Assembly: GCF_963360655.1 (NCBI RefSeq)
Contig: NZ_OY725717.1
Span: 372,001 to 436,000 of the forward strand
Direction: 5' to 3'
DNA from: Collinsella aerofaciens
GTDB lineage: Bacteria; Actinomycetota; Coriobacteriia; Coriobacteriales; Coriobacteriaceae
Length of the DNA: 64,000 bases
This document shows, piece by piece, positions 8,947 to 18,905 of this stretch. The notes under the pieces were generated by a model. That model made no database searches, was not told the origin of the DNA, and saw only the letters and a list, made by a program, of their open reading frames with translations. The number at the start of each line of letters is the position of its first letter. Position 1 is the first letter of the stretch. The position numbers were made by a program, and so were the translations under genes.

Positions 8947-10113
8947 CTAGGCAGCCGGGCAGATCTTCTTGAAGAGCTCGATGACGTCGTCGAGCGTTGC
9001 CTCGCGCGGGTTACCCGGGAAGCAGGCGTCGGCCATGGCGTCCTTGGCCAGGACCTCGATCTCGTCAGCCTTCATGGCCTCACAGACGTGCGGGATGTTC
9101 ACGTCGGCGGAAAGCTGCTTGACGGCGGCGATGGCGGCATCGGCGGCCTCGGCGGTGCTCATGCCCGTGGTGTCAACGCCCATGGCGACGGCAACCTTGG
9201 CCAGGCGCTCAGCGCAAACCGGCTTGTTGAACTCCATGGCGATCGGCAGCAGCATGGCGCAAGCGACGCCGTGCGGGGTGTCGTAGTGAGCGGACAGGGT
9301 GTGAGCCATGGCGTGGTCGATGCCCAGGCCAACATTGGAGAAGCCCATGCCGGCGACATACTGACCAAGAGCCATGCCCTCACGGCCGGAGCCGGGCTGG
9401 CCGGACTTGGCCTCGGCGACGGAGTCGCGCAGGTTCTCGCTGATCAGCTTAATGGCCTCAAAGTGGAACATGTCGGAAAGCTCCCAGGCGCCCTTGGTGG
9501 TGTAGCCCTCGATGGCGTGGGTCAGTGCGTCCATGCCAGTGGAAGCGGTCAGGCCGGCGGGCATGGAGGCCATCATGTCGGGATCGACGACGGCGACCTC
9601 GGGGGCGTCGTTGGTGTCGACGCACACGAACTTGCGAACCTTCTCGGGGTCGGTGATGACGTAGTTGATGGTCACCTCGGCGGCGGTACCGGCGGTCGTC
9701 GGCACAGCGATGGTGAACACGGCGTGGTTCTTAGTGGGAGCAACGCCCTCGAGGCTGCGGACATCGGCGAACTCGGGGTTGTTGATGATGATGCCGATGG
9801 CCTTAGCAGTGTCCATGGAGGAGCCACCACCGATGGTCACGATAGCGTCAGCCTCGGCGGCCTTGAAGGCCTCGACGCCGTCCTTGACGTTCTGGATAGT
9901 GGGGTTGGGCTTGATCTCGGAGTAGAGGCTCCAAGCGATGCCGGCAGCGTCGAGCTCGTCGGTCACCTTAGCGGTAACGCCAAACTTGACCAGATCGGGG
10001 TCGGAGCAGACGAAGATCTTCTTGTAGCCGCGACGCTGGAGCTCGCCGGGGATCTCCTTGATGGCGCCGGAACCATGATAAGAGATGGTATTGAGAACGA
10101 AACGATTAGCCAT
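8947..10113 (-). CDS. fucO: Iron-containing alcohol dehydrogenase, lactaldehyde reductase type
   Basis: The 388-residue protein belongs to the group III Fe-ADH family and closely follows the FucO pattern. It has the MANR start, the NAD-binding loop GGGSSMDTAKAIG, the segment NNPEFADVRSLEG and the IPTTAGTAAEVTINYVITD-type core. Metal ligands are Asp and His in GMDALTHAIEGY and histidines in IDHAMAHTLSAHYDTPHG. FucO reduces L-lactaldehyde to 1,2-propanediol in fucose or rhamnose fermentation. No fucose genes lie nearby, so another aldehyde is possible. The ATG at 10113 was chosen because GGGAGG lies 6 nt upstream. Confidence 0.88.
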   Translation of the reverse strand: MANRFVLNTISYHGSGAIKEIPGELQRRGYKKIFVCSDPDLVKFGVTAKVTDELDAAGIAWSLYSEIKPNPTIQNVKDGVEAFKAAEADAIVTIGGGSSMDTAKAIGIIINNPEFADVRSLEGVAPTKNHAVFTIAVPTTAGTAAEVTINYVITDPEKVRKFVCVDTNDAPEVAVVDPDMMASMPAGLTASTGMDALTHAIEGYTTKGAWELSDMFHFEAIKLISENLRDSVAEAKSGQPGSGREGMALGQYVAGMGFSNVGLGIDHAMAHTLSAHYDTPHGVACAMLLPIAMEFNKPVCAERLAKVAVAMGVDTTGMSTAEAADAAIAAVKQLSADVNIPHVCEAMKADEIEVLAKDAMADACFPGNPREATLDDVIELFKKICPAA

Positions 10114-10213
10114 TGATAGCCTCCCATCGTGTGCGGGGCATCCATTACGCCCCACGTTATGAGTCCCATCCTAACGCTTTTGAAACAAAAAACGCGTGAG
10201 AACGTCAATAGTG

Positions 10214-10227
10214 TTAAAGCGTTTCAA
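10214..10227. promoter_or_regulatory. Possible LacI-type operator upstream of the FucO-like gene
   Basis: TTAAAGCGTTTCAA is a near-palindrome with the central CG typical of LacI/CcpA-family operators. A second partial site (AACGCTTTTGAAAC) lies about 50 nt closer to the gene. No LacI-family gene is in the window. Confidence 0.35.
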
Positions 10228-10236
10228 CAGATGATG

Positions 10237-10273
10237 AAAAATATTGCGGCAAAGGGACAACCCCTTTGCCGCA
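10237..10273 (-). terminator. Terminator of the DUF1275 gene
   Basis: On the minus strand a stem GCGGCAAAGGG / CCCTTTGCCGC is followed by AATATTTTT. It starts just after the DUF1275 stop codon at 10279. Confidence 0.8.
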
Positions 10274-10278
10274 TTCGG

Positions 10279-10995
10279 TTACTTTCGGCAGCCCTCTTTC
10301 CAAGCCTCGGCCGCAACCTTCCAGCGTAAGCGCAAGTCGCGCTCGCGGTCGATGAACATGATGGCAAACGCGACAAACAGCAGCAAGCTCGCCACGACGA
10401 TGGCGTGCAGGCCCATGCGCTCAATACACCAGTTGCCCAACACGGCGCCAAACACAAAGGTAAAGATCACGCCAAAGTACAGCAGGCCGTTTTCCAAAAA
10501 GCCGCGCCTGTGGGTGATGATGTAATCGTCCACGTTTTGCAGCGCGTTGCGCAAGTTGCCGATGCACATGGTCGTAGCGATGCCGTGACCGTGGATCTTG
10601 CGGAAGCTCTCGACCTGCATGCCGCAGGCAAACGAGGTGAGGCAGTTGGCGAGCAGGTTGAAATTGCCGCCCGGGATAAAGCTCACGCCCAGCAAGATGA
10701 CGGCTTCAAAGAACACCGTTACCTGGCGCCAGTGAATCACGCTGCCAAACCGCTCATGCACCAGGTCGGCAAGCATAATGCCCACGGCAAACGACACCAC
10801 GGGGAAGAAGTAGCGTCCCGCAAGTGCCCAGTTGCCCTCCGAGATGCTCACGCCCACGAGCAGGATGTTGCCTGTCTGCGCGTTGGCGAAAACATGATCG
10901 CGCCCAATGTACGAATAGACGTCCATAAAGCCACCGGCGAGCGCCAAGATGATGCCCAGCTCAATAGATTCCGATATCTGTTTGGCACGCTGCAT
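10279..10995 (-). CDS. DUF1275 (YoaK-like) membrane protein
   Basis: The protein has 238 residues with about six membrane helices. The N-terminal GIILALAGGFMDVYSYI and HVFANAQTGNILLVGV are the conserved DUF1275/YoaK signature, and FACGMQVESFRKIHGHGIATTMCIGNLRNAL is the second conserved block. The function of the family is unknown. The ATG at 10995 follows GGAGG by 10 nt. The frame stays open further upstream to 11919, but that part overlaps the oppositely oriented YgiQ gene and is not credible coding sequence. Confidence 0.9.
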   Translation of the reverse strand: MQRAKQISESIELGIILALAGGFMDVYSYIGRDHVFANAQTGNILLVGVSISEGNWALAGRYFFPVVSFAVGIMLADLVHERFGSVIHWRQVTVFFEAVILLGVSFIPGGNFNLLANCLTSFACGMQVESFRKIHGHGIATTMCIGNLRNALQNVDDYIITHRRGFLENGLLYFGVIFTFVFGAVLGNWCIERMGLHAIVVASLLLFVAFAIMFIDRERDLRLRWKVAAEAWKEGCRK

Positions 10996-11247
10996 CGTCG
11001 TGCATCCTCCTTGTTGACGACTCTCTCGTGCGTTGGCGGAAACATAGCCGCCGTTCATACTGTAACCCATTGACAACATGGCGTGCGCGCGAGACGGGTT
11101 CTCCAACGCGCAGATACACAGTCTGGAAACAAACGATCCCCGCATCGACGCGCCGATCCCCAGCCCATGTACTCCCCCAGTCTTTTTAGCCCCGTCCCAA
11201 AAAGACTGGTTACAATTACGTGCAGCATACAAACACCGGGAGGGATC

Positions 11248-13389
11248 GTGGCAAAAAAGCCTCAGCACGCTCAGAACAACCAGCGCAGTCAGCAGGGCAA
11301 ACAGGGCCAGCAGCAAAAGCGCGGCGGTAAGGCGCAGGCCACGGTCGCCCGCACCAAGCATTCCCAAGCGACGCCCGCCCGCCCCTGGCGACCGGGCCGC
11401 GATAAGTTCCTCCCCGTCAGCCGCGCCGACATGGATGCGCGTGGCTGGGACCAGTGCGACTTTGTCTACATCTGCGGCGACGCCTATGTGGACCATCCCA
11501 GCTTTGGCATGGCCATCATCAGTCGCGTCCTCGACGCGCACGGCTACAAGGTGGGCATCATCTGCCAACCCGACTGGACCGACCCCGCCAGCATCACTGT
11601 GCTCGGCGAGCCGCGCCTGGGCTTTTTGGTCAGTGCCGGCAACATGGACTCCATGGTCAACCACTATTCGGTGACCAAACACCGCCGCCACACCGACGCC
11701 TATACCCCCGGTGGCGAGGAGGGGCGCCGTCCCAACCGAGCCGTCACGGTCTACGGCAACCTCATCCGCCAGACGTTTAAGGACGCCCCCATCATCATCG
11801 GCGGCATCGAGGCAAGCCTGCGCCGCCTGGCCCACTACGACTACTGGCAGGATAAGCTCAAGCGCTCGGTGCTGCTCGACTCGGGCGCCGACATCCTCAT
11901 CTACGGCATGGGCGAGCACGCGATTGTCGAGATTGCCGACGCGCTCGACGCGGGGCTGCCCATCGATCAGATCACCTATATCAACGGCACCGTCTACCGC
12001 ACAGGCTCGCTCGACGAGGTCTACGACTACGACCTGCTACCCAGCTGGGACGACCTTACCGCCGACAAGCTCAACTACGCACGCAGCTTTAACGTGCAAC
12101 AGCAGAATATGGACCCCATCACCGGACATCGCCTGGTAGAGCCCTATCCCAACAGCGTCTATGTGGTGCAGAACCCGCCGTCGGCGACGTTGACGACCGA
12201 TGAGATGGACGAGGTGGCCGAGCTCCCCTACGCACGCGATTGGCATCCCGACTACGATGCCGCGGGCGGCGTGCCGGCCTTTGCCGAGATCAAGTTTTCA
12301 ATCAGCTCCAACCGCGGGTGCTTTGGTGAATGCTCGTTTTGCGCCCTCACCTTCCACCAAGGTCGCGTGTTGCAGATGCGCAGCCACGACTCGATCATGC
12401 GCGAGGCAGAGCTGCTCACGCGCGATCCCGAGTTTAAGGGCTACATCAACGACGTAGGCGGACCGACGGCCAACTTTAGCCGTCCCGCCTGCGACAAGCA
12501 GCTCAAGCACGGCGTGTGCAAGAACAAGCGCTGTCTGTGGCCGAGCGTGTGCAAGAACATGGTGGTCGACGAAAGCGGCTACACGCAGCTGTTGCGCGAC
12601 CTGCGCCAGCTGCCGGGCGTCAAAAAGGTCTTCGTGCGCAGCGGCATCCGTTTTGACTACACCATGGCCGATGCCTCGGACGAGTTTTTGCGCGAGCTGC
12701 TGGAACACCATGTCTCGGGCCAGCTGCGCGTAGCGCCCGAGCACGTGAGCGACGCGGTGCTGTCCGTGATGGGCAAGCCGAGCCGAGCTGTCTACGACGC
12801 ATTCTGCCGCAAATTTGAACGCTTGAACCGCGAATATGGTCTTAAGCAATACGTGGTGCCATACCTAATCTCGAGCCATCCCGGCTCGACGATGAAGGAA
12901 GCCGTGGACCTTGCCGAAGCCGTGCGCGACATGGGCTACATGCCCGAGCAGGTACAGGACTTCTACCCCACCCCGTCCACCATGTCGACCTGCATGTACT
13001 ACACCGGTGTAGATCCGCGCACCATGCAGCCGATCTACGTGGCGCGCGACCCGCATGAGAAGGCCATGCAGCGCGCGCTCATCCAGTATCGCAAGCCCGA
13101 GAACTACAAGCTGGTGCGCGAGGCGCTAGAGAAGGCCGGGCGTCGTGATCTGATCGGCTATACCAAGCATTGCCTGATTCGCCCCGTGCCGCCACGCCCG
13201 GGCGAGACGTCTGCCGGCGGTGGGCATGGCACCGGCAAGAAGGGCGGCAAGGCCCACGGTGGCGCCGCCGGCAAGGGGCCCAAGGGCAGCAAGGGTCACG
13301 GCGGTATGTCCCGCGCGCAGAACACTGCCGGTCGCAATCGCGCGGCACAGGGGCGTCAGGGCGCCAACGGAGGCGGCAGACGCAACTAG
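11248..13389 (+). CDS. YgiQ family radical SAM protein
   Basis: The protein has 713 residues. The N-terminal YgiQ domain reads FLPVSRADMDARGWDQCDFV and CGDAYVDHPSFG. The radical SAM cluster motif CxxxCxxC is in NRGCFGECSFCALTFHQGR at about residue 355. The family is conserved but its substrate is unknown. Translation probably starts at GTG 11248, which follows a strong GGGAGG site. The first 50 residues and the last 60 (repeated G-K-A-H and G-K-G-P-K blocks) are low-complexity and basic, and may bind nucleic acid. Confidence 0.93.
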   Translation: MAKKPQHAQNNQRSQQGKQGQQQKRGGKAQATVARTKHSQATPARPWRPGRDKFLPVSRADMDARGWDQCDFVYICGDAYVDHPSFGMAIISRVLDAHGYKVGIICQPDWTDPASITVLGEPRLGFLVSAGNMDSMVNHYSVTKHRRHTDAYTPGGEEGRRPNRAVTVYGNLIRQTFKDAPIIIGGIEASLRRLAHYDYWQDKLKRSVLLDSGADILIYGMGEHAIVEIADALDAGLPIDQITYINGTVYRTGSLDEVYDYDLLPSWDDLTADKLNYARSFNVQQQNMDPITGHRLVEPYPNSVYVVQNPPSATLTTDEMDEVAELPYARDWHPDYDAAGGVPAFAEIKFSISSNRGCFGECSFCALTFHQGRVLQMRSHDSIMREAELLTRDPEFKGYINDVGGPTANFSRPACDKQLKHGVCKNKRCLWPSVCKNMVVDESGYTQLLRDLRQLPGVKKVFVRSGIRFDYTMADASDEFLRELLEHHVSGQLRVAPEHVSDAVLSVMGKPSRAVYDAFCRKFERLNREYGLKQYVVPYLISSHPGSTMKEAVDLAEAVRDMGYMPEQVQDFYPTPSTMSTCMYYTGVDPRTMQPIYVARDPHEKAMQRALIQYRKPENYKLVREALEKAGRRDLIGYTKHCLIRPVPPRPGETSAGGGHGTGKKGGKAHGGAAGKGPKGSKGHGGMSRAQNTAGRNRAAQGRQGANGGGRRN

Positions 13390-13435
13390 CGCGGCGAGGC
13401 GGCATGCCGCCGTTGGCGACACGACACGCCCCACC

Positions 13436-13486
13436 AATAAAATGCCGCTCGCTGGGGCGTCGCAGAACGATTCCCCGGCGAGCGGC
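13436..13486 (-). terminator. Hairpin between convergent ygiQ and PTS genes
   Basis: A 14-bp arm (GCCGCTCGCTGGGG) pairs imperfectly with CCCCGGCGAGCGGC. On the minus strand it is followed by ATTTTATT, so it best fits the PTS operon terminator, but it may work in both directions. Confidence 0.7.
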
Positions 13487-13515
13487 CGATTAATATTGTC
13501 TATCTCAAAACGTCG

Positions 13516-14886
13516 TTACTTTTTGTCGAAACGACCATAGAGCGCAAACGAGAGCGCCGCAGAGATAACCCAAGTCAAAGCGATGCAGACGACAATCATG
13601 ATCAGGTTCATGGGATTGCCGCTTGGATCGGCATAAACGGGCAACGAGGTAATGCCGGGCATAACAAAGCCGAAGCACTTTGCGCCGAGAACAACGGTAA
13701 GCGCACCGCCAATGCCATCCGCAATCATCGCAGCGATAAGCGGAGTCCTGTTAGGAACCTGAACGGTAAACAAGGCGGGCTCGGAAATTCCCATAAATGC
13801 TGAGAAGGCGCACGTCATTGCAGCGGACTTGAGCTTTTCGTCGGTCATGCGCAGGGCTGCACCAAAAGACGCACCGCTTTCGGCGAGGTTATGGCAGAAA
13901 GAGATCGGGAGCAGATAGTCATACCCAAGCGTTGCGATATTGGAAATCTGGATAGGGCTCGTTGACTGATGCATGCCGAAGAGCACGATAAGCGGCATAA
14001 AGAAGCCCAGCAGAAAACCGGCAACGGGGCCTAACGTCGAGAATAGCCAAACGATACCGTTGGCAAGACCAAGACCGCACCAGGCACCAATCGGAGCGAG
14101 CACAAACAGGTTGACGGGAATCACGATAGCAAGGGAGAGCGCCGGAACGACAACGAGCTTAAAAAGATCCGGCACGACTTTGTCGATTGCGCGATATACA
14201 AAAGACAAGCCAATGACGCCAAAGATAACCGGGAACACGGAATCGGCGTAGCTAAAAATCGGCACCGCAAAACCGAACAGCGCAAGGGGCGTCTCGCCCG
14301 TACCGACAGCGTTGACAATGGTCGGGTACATCAGCGATCCGGCAACACAAAGCGCAAGCGAACGGTTGACTCGGAACTTATCAGCTGTAGACATTGCCAG
14401 CAAAAACGGCAAGAAGTAGAACGGGATATCCGAAATCATATTGAATATCGCAAAGTCGCCGGCACCCGTGTCGATTCCAAAAGCCGCGATAGCAGCCAGG
14501 ATGCCCTTTACGATGCCTCCCGCCACCAGTGCGGGAATGATAGCGGAGAAGATGCCGGTGATGATATCGAATACGCGAGCCGAACCTTTTTGGAGCTCAG
14601 GCTGCTCGGCGTCGGCGGAGACCTCGCCACCCATCCTGTCGCCTAGCATGGGCTCCAATTCGTCATATACCGACCCCACGCTGGCGCCGATGATAACCTG
14701 CCACTGCCCGTCTTTAACCTGCGCGCCCAAGGCGCCGTCAAGCGTCTTAAGGGCCTCCAGGTCTGCCTTGCTATCGTCCTTCAGGTTGAATCTGAGCCTT
14801 GTAATGCAGTGCGTTGCCATAACAACGTTATCGGCGCCGCCCACGAGCTCGAGGACACGAGCGGCCAGTTCCTTCTTGTCTGCCAC
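13516..14886 (-). CDS. PTS beta-glucoside-type transporter, EIIBC
   Basis: This membrane permease imports and phosphorylates a sugar using the phosphotransferase system. The IIB domain is N-terminal with its phosphocysteine at about Cys27 (MATHCITRLRFNLKD). The IIC domain follows from about residue 100 with around ten membrane helices and the motif GISEPALFTVQVPNRTP. There is no IIA domain, so a separate IIA is needed. The start at GTG 14886 has a GGAG site 8 nt upstream; GTG 14895 is the alternative. It begins 11 nt after the GH1 gene, which supplies the likely substrate class, beta-glucosides. Confidence 0.92.
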   Translation of the reverse strand: MADKKELAARVLELVGGADNVVMATHCITRLRFNLKDDSKADLEALKTLDGALGAQVKDGQWQVIIGASVGSVYDELEPMLGDRMGGEVSADAEQPELQKGSARVFDIITGIFSAIIPALVAGGIVKGILAAIAAFGIDTGAGDFAIFNMISDIPFYFLPFLLAMSTADKFRVNRSLALCVAGSLMYPTIVNAVGTGETPLALFGFAVPIFSYADSVFPVIFGVIGLSFVYRAIDKVVPDLFKLVVVPALSLAIVIPVNLFVLAPIGAWCGLGLANGIVWLFSTLGPVAGFLLGFFMPLIVLFGMHQSTSPIQISNIATLGYDYLLPISFCHNLAESGASFGAALRMTDEKLKSAAMTCAFSAFMGISEPALFTVQVPNRTPLIAAMIADGIGGALTVVLGAKCFGFVMPGITSLPVYADPSGNPMNLIMIVVCIALTWVISAALSFALYGRFDKK

Positions 14887-14897
14887 AACAATCACTC

Positions 14898-16490
<1,593 letters not shown>

Positions 16491-16529
16491 TTAAGGCATC
16501 GATTCTACCGTTCACCCCTGGAGCACCCC

Positions 16530-17522
16530 ATGGATTCGAATCTCAAACAGCTGCTCTACACGCATACCGAGACCGAAGAGTGGCATCGCACGCATCCAGG
16601 AGAGCTCAGCCCGCGATATAACAGGGTGGAAACCACAACCATTAACGGCGAAGAGGTCTATCTGTTTGACTGGAAAGAAACCCTCGACGAAAACCCCGTG
16701 GGCCTTATCAAGGAGTCGCGCTTTACTGACATTCCTCCTCATATGAATCGGGATATGGAGCTTAACTACGTGTACGACGGCGTCTGCACGTTTATCGTCA
16801 ACGGACGGCGACTACTCCTTAAAAAGGGCGACGTGCTCATTTGCAACACCGGCGTAGTCAGAAGCGTTCCGTACGTTAAGGGCGAGCACGATATCGTCAT
16901 TTCAATCGTCTTCAAAAAAGAAATGTTCGATTCGTTGTTCCTGAGCCAGCTACCCGGCGCGTCACCATTAACGAATCTCCTATTTGATTTTGTGTCCAAA
17001 AACCGTGAGGCCCGCAAATATCTCATTCTCCCAGAGGAATACGCCCGACATGCGCGATGCCTCATCGAGATGCTCTTTATCGAATATCACTTTAAAGATG
17101 CCTACTCTAATGAACTCATGAGGCACCTCGCCGTCAGCCTATTCCTTGTTCTCATTCGAGGACTGTACCGACGCTCCGCAACTGATAACCAGGCAATCAT
17201 GTCGAACGAGCGCATCGTGTCGATTCTGAATCATATTGAGCGAAGCTACGGCGACTGCACGCTCGAAAGCATTGCGAGCGATACGGGTTATAGCACCAGC
17301 TATCTCAGCAGCTTGATCAAGCAAAAAACCGGCAAAACGTTTTCGCAAATCAAGCTCAACCAGCAGCTCACAGAGGCGGCATATCTTCTCAATAACACCG
17401 AGCGCAGCGTGCAGTATGTAGCCCGAAAAGTCGGCATCTCCAACATGTCATTCTTTTACTCAAAATTTAAAGAAGCATTCGGCGAAACGCCAGGTGCGTT
17501 CAGGACGCATCGGTCTAATTAA
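16530..17522 (+). CDS. AraC family transcriptional regulator
   Basis: The 330-residue protein has an N-terminal cupin-like ligand-binding half (HMNRDMELNYVYDGVCTFIVNG and KKGDVLICNTG) and a C-terminal pair of helix-turn-helix motifs (about 230-328: LESIASDTGYSTSYLSSLIKQ and VARKVGISNMSFFYSKFKEAFG). It is divergent from the GH1/PTS operon and is the obvious candidate regulator of beta-glucoside use. The codon choice is less GC-rich than the neighbours, which together with the operon may point to acquisition. Confidence 0.92.
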   Translation: MDSNLKQLLYTHTETEEWHRTHPGELSPRYNRVETTTINGEEVYLFDWKETLDENPVGLIKESRFTDIPPHMNRDMELNYVYDGVCTFIVNGRRLLLKKGDVLICNTGVVRSVPYVKGEHDIVISIVFKKEMFDSLFLSQLPGASPLTNLLFDFVSKNREARKYLILPEEYARHARCLIEMLFIEYHFKDAYSNELMRHLAVSLFLVLIRGLYRRSATDNQAIMSNERIVSILNHIERSYGDCTLESIASDTGYSTSYLSSLIKQKTGKTFSQIKLNQQLTEAAYLLNNTERSVQYVARKVGISNMSFFYSKFKEAFGETPGAFRTHRSN

Positions 17523-17530
17523 AGGCGTTA

Positions 17531-18445
17531 TTACTCAGACCGATCAGCTTCGCGCGACACGGGAATGCACAATCGAAGCAGCGAGCGCATCGCCTCTACC
17601 AGCAGAAAGCCGGCGATGCCAACCGTGACCACAAGGTCGAGCGGTGTGCTCACAAACCACAGCAGCCCCATGAGATACGACCCGGCGTTAAAGGCAAAAT
17701 GCAGCAGGATCGTGTAGCGGAGCTTTCCGGTGGTCACGAGTACCCAGCCAAAGATGAGGCCGGCGGCACCCGCATAGCAGCCCTGTACCCAATTCATGTG
17801 CATAAAGCCGAAGATTGCCGCCTGCGGCACAATCGCCGCGGCGATACCCCAGGTACTCGGGGCCGCCCAGGGCACCATGGCGCCGTCTTGCGGTCGCACG
17901 AGACGTCGGCGCTTCCAAAGTGGGCGACACTGCGGGTTAAACGCTCGGAGCGAAAACTCAAAAATGATGCCGCGCACCAGCAGCTCCTCGCAAAACGGAG
18001 CGCCGAGCACCGTAGTCAGGACGGCGAGATAGCTGGTGTCGCCCATGCCTGTTTCCTCGACAAGTTCACTGTAATCGGCCGCGACCTCGGGCAACAATGA
18101 CAGTACGGCGTCGGTCACGTAGCCAACGACCACCTGCAGTGCCAAGCCGATCACGATAACGCAGGCAATGCGCTTCCACGCGCTACGCACTCCCCCGCCA
18201 AGCGGACGCTCACCTTGCCAGCGCGCGATAAACGACCGCGGCCACAAATAACGCCACCATAGCAGCGCCATCAAAAACGACGCCGTCTGAGCGACGGCTT
18301 GAAACCATTGAATATCGAGGTTGTCGATCGGGAAACCCGTCAGCGCCGACACGATGTCCAGAACGGAGAACAAAACCATGCTCAAGACAATATCGGCAGC
18401 GACGACGCCAAAACAGGCAAGCGCCCAAACCAGCGCATTGAGCAT
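17531..18445 (-). CDS. CPBP family intramembrane metalloprotease
   Basis: The 304-residue protein has about eight hydrophobic helices. The CPBP (Abi) glutamate motif appears as GAPFCEELLVRGIIFEF and the histidine motif as IFGFMHMNWVQG, both required for the Rce1-like active site. Bacterial CPBP proteins are linked to bacteriocin maturation or self-immunity, but many have no known substrate. The ATG at 18445 follows GGGAGGAGG. It converges with the AraC gene, 8 nt apart. Confidence 0.88.
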   Translation of the reverse strand: MLNALVWALACFGVVAADIVLSMVLFSVLDIVSALTGFPIDNLDIQWFQAVAQTASFLMALLWWRYLWPRSFIARWQGERPLGGGVRSAWKRIACVIVIGLALQVVVGYVTDAVLSLLPEVAADYSELVEETGMGDTSYLAVLTTVLGAPFCEELLVRGIIFEFSLRAFNPQCRPLWKRRRLVRPQDGAMVPWAAPSTWGIAAAIVPQAAIFGFMHMNWVQGCYAGAAGLIFGWVLVTTGKLRYTILLHFAFNAGSYLMGLLWFVSTPLDLVVTVGIAGFLLVEAMRSLLRLCIPVSREADRSE

Positions 18446-18460
18446 GCCGACCTCCTCCCA

Positions 18461-18512
18461 ACGACTAGTCATTGGGGACGTTCTTCAACGACTAGCTGTT
18501 GGGGACAGTCTT
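18461..18512. repeat. Tandem 25-bp direct repeat (family E-like)
   Basis: Copies at 18461-18485 and 18488-18512 share ACGACTAG...TTGGGGAC..TCTT. The GGGGAC core is also found in the family E elements at 37786 and 42593. The repeat covers the 3' end of the RelB-like gene. Confidence 0.7.
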
Positions 18513-18690
18513 TGCCAAAGGCCCCGCTGGGCGAAATGTCGAACGGAAAGGTGCCGCAGCGATTGAAGGCAGCGATGAACATGCGGATGGCGTTGGACGG
18601 CGTGGTGCCTACGAGTTGGGTTGCCGCCGCGAAGGCCGCCTTTTCCTCGGGCAAGACCTTCGCGACAACCGGGGTCATGTGTTCTGCCAT
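18469..18690 (-). CDS. RelB/DinJ-like antitoxin without a toxin partner
   Basis: The 73-residue protein has the RelB/DinJ ribbon-helix-helix pattern: TPVVAKVLPEEKAAFAAAT, then GTTPSNAIRMFIAAF and the short PFDI motif at about 49-52. RelB/DinJ proteins bind operator DNA and neutralise RelE/YafQ-type ribonucleases. No toxin gene follows: 23 nt downstream is the start of the CPBP gene. The last residues (QQLVVEERPQ) are encoded by the tandem repeat at 18461-18512, suggesting that the original 3' end and toxin were lost. The start ATG 18690 has an AAGGAAG site. Confidence 0.75.
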   Translation of the reverse strand: MAEHMTPVVAKVLPEEKAAFAAATQLVGTTPSNAIRMFIAAFNRCGTFPFDISPSGAFGKDCPQQLVVEERPQ

Positions 18691-18861
18691 GGCGCTTCCT
18701 TTTTGAAACGACGGTGGTGCGGATAGATGCGGGCCACGCGGCTGGGCGACGGGCTGTGAAGGCAACCCGATTGGCCCGCATCTTGAGTTTGTTTCTACTG
18801 CGTTGGTATTACTTCGTAATCCTAAGTATTACCCCGCAGATAGAATACCATACCCAACCCT

Positions 18862-18896
18862 ATGGGGACGGAGAAAAACGGATCATTTTGTTGCTG
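18862..18896. repeat. Family D half element
   Basis: GGGGACGGAGAAAAACGGAT matches one arm of the full family D palindromes at 1692 and 25211. It sits just beyond the end of the ABC fusion gene. Confidence 0.6.
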
Positions 18897-18905
18897 AATA
18901 AGTAT

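Noticed and set aside
10996-11919. N-terminal extension of the DUF1275 protein to 546 residues
   Set aside because: The extension overlaps the opposite YgiQ gene, whereas the family start and ribosome site are at 10995.
18446-18468. A RelE-type toxin gene next to the RelB-like gene
   Set aside because: Only 23 nt separate it from the CPBP gene start, and no toxin-like frame is found on either strand nearby.
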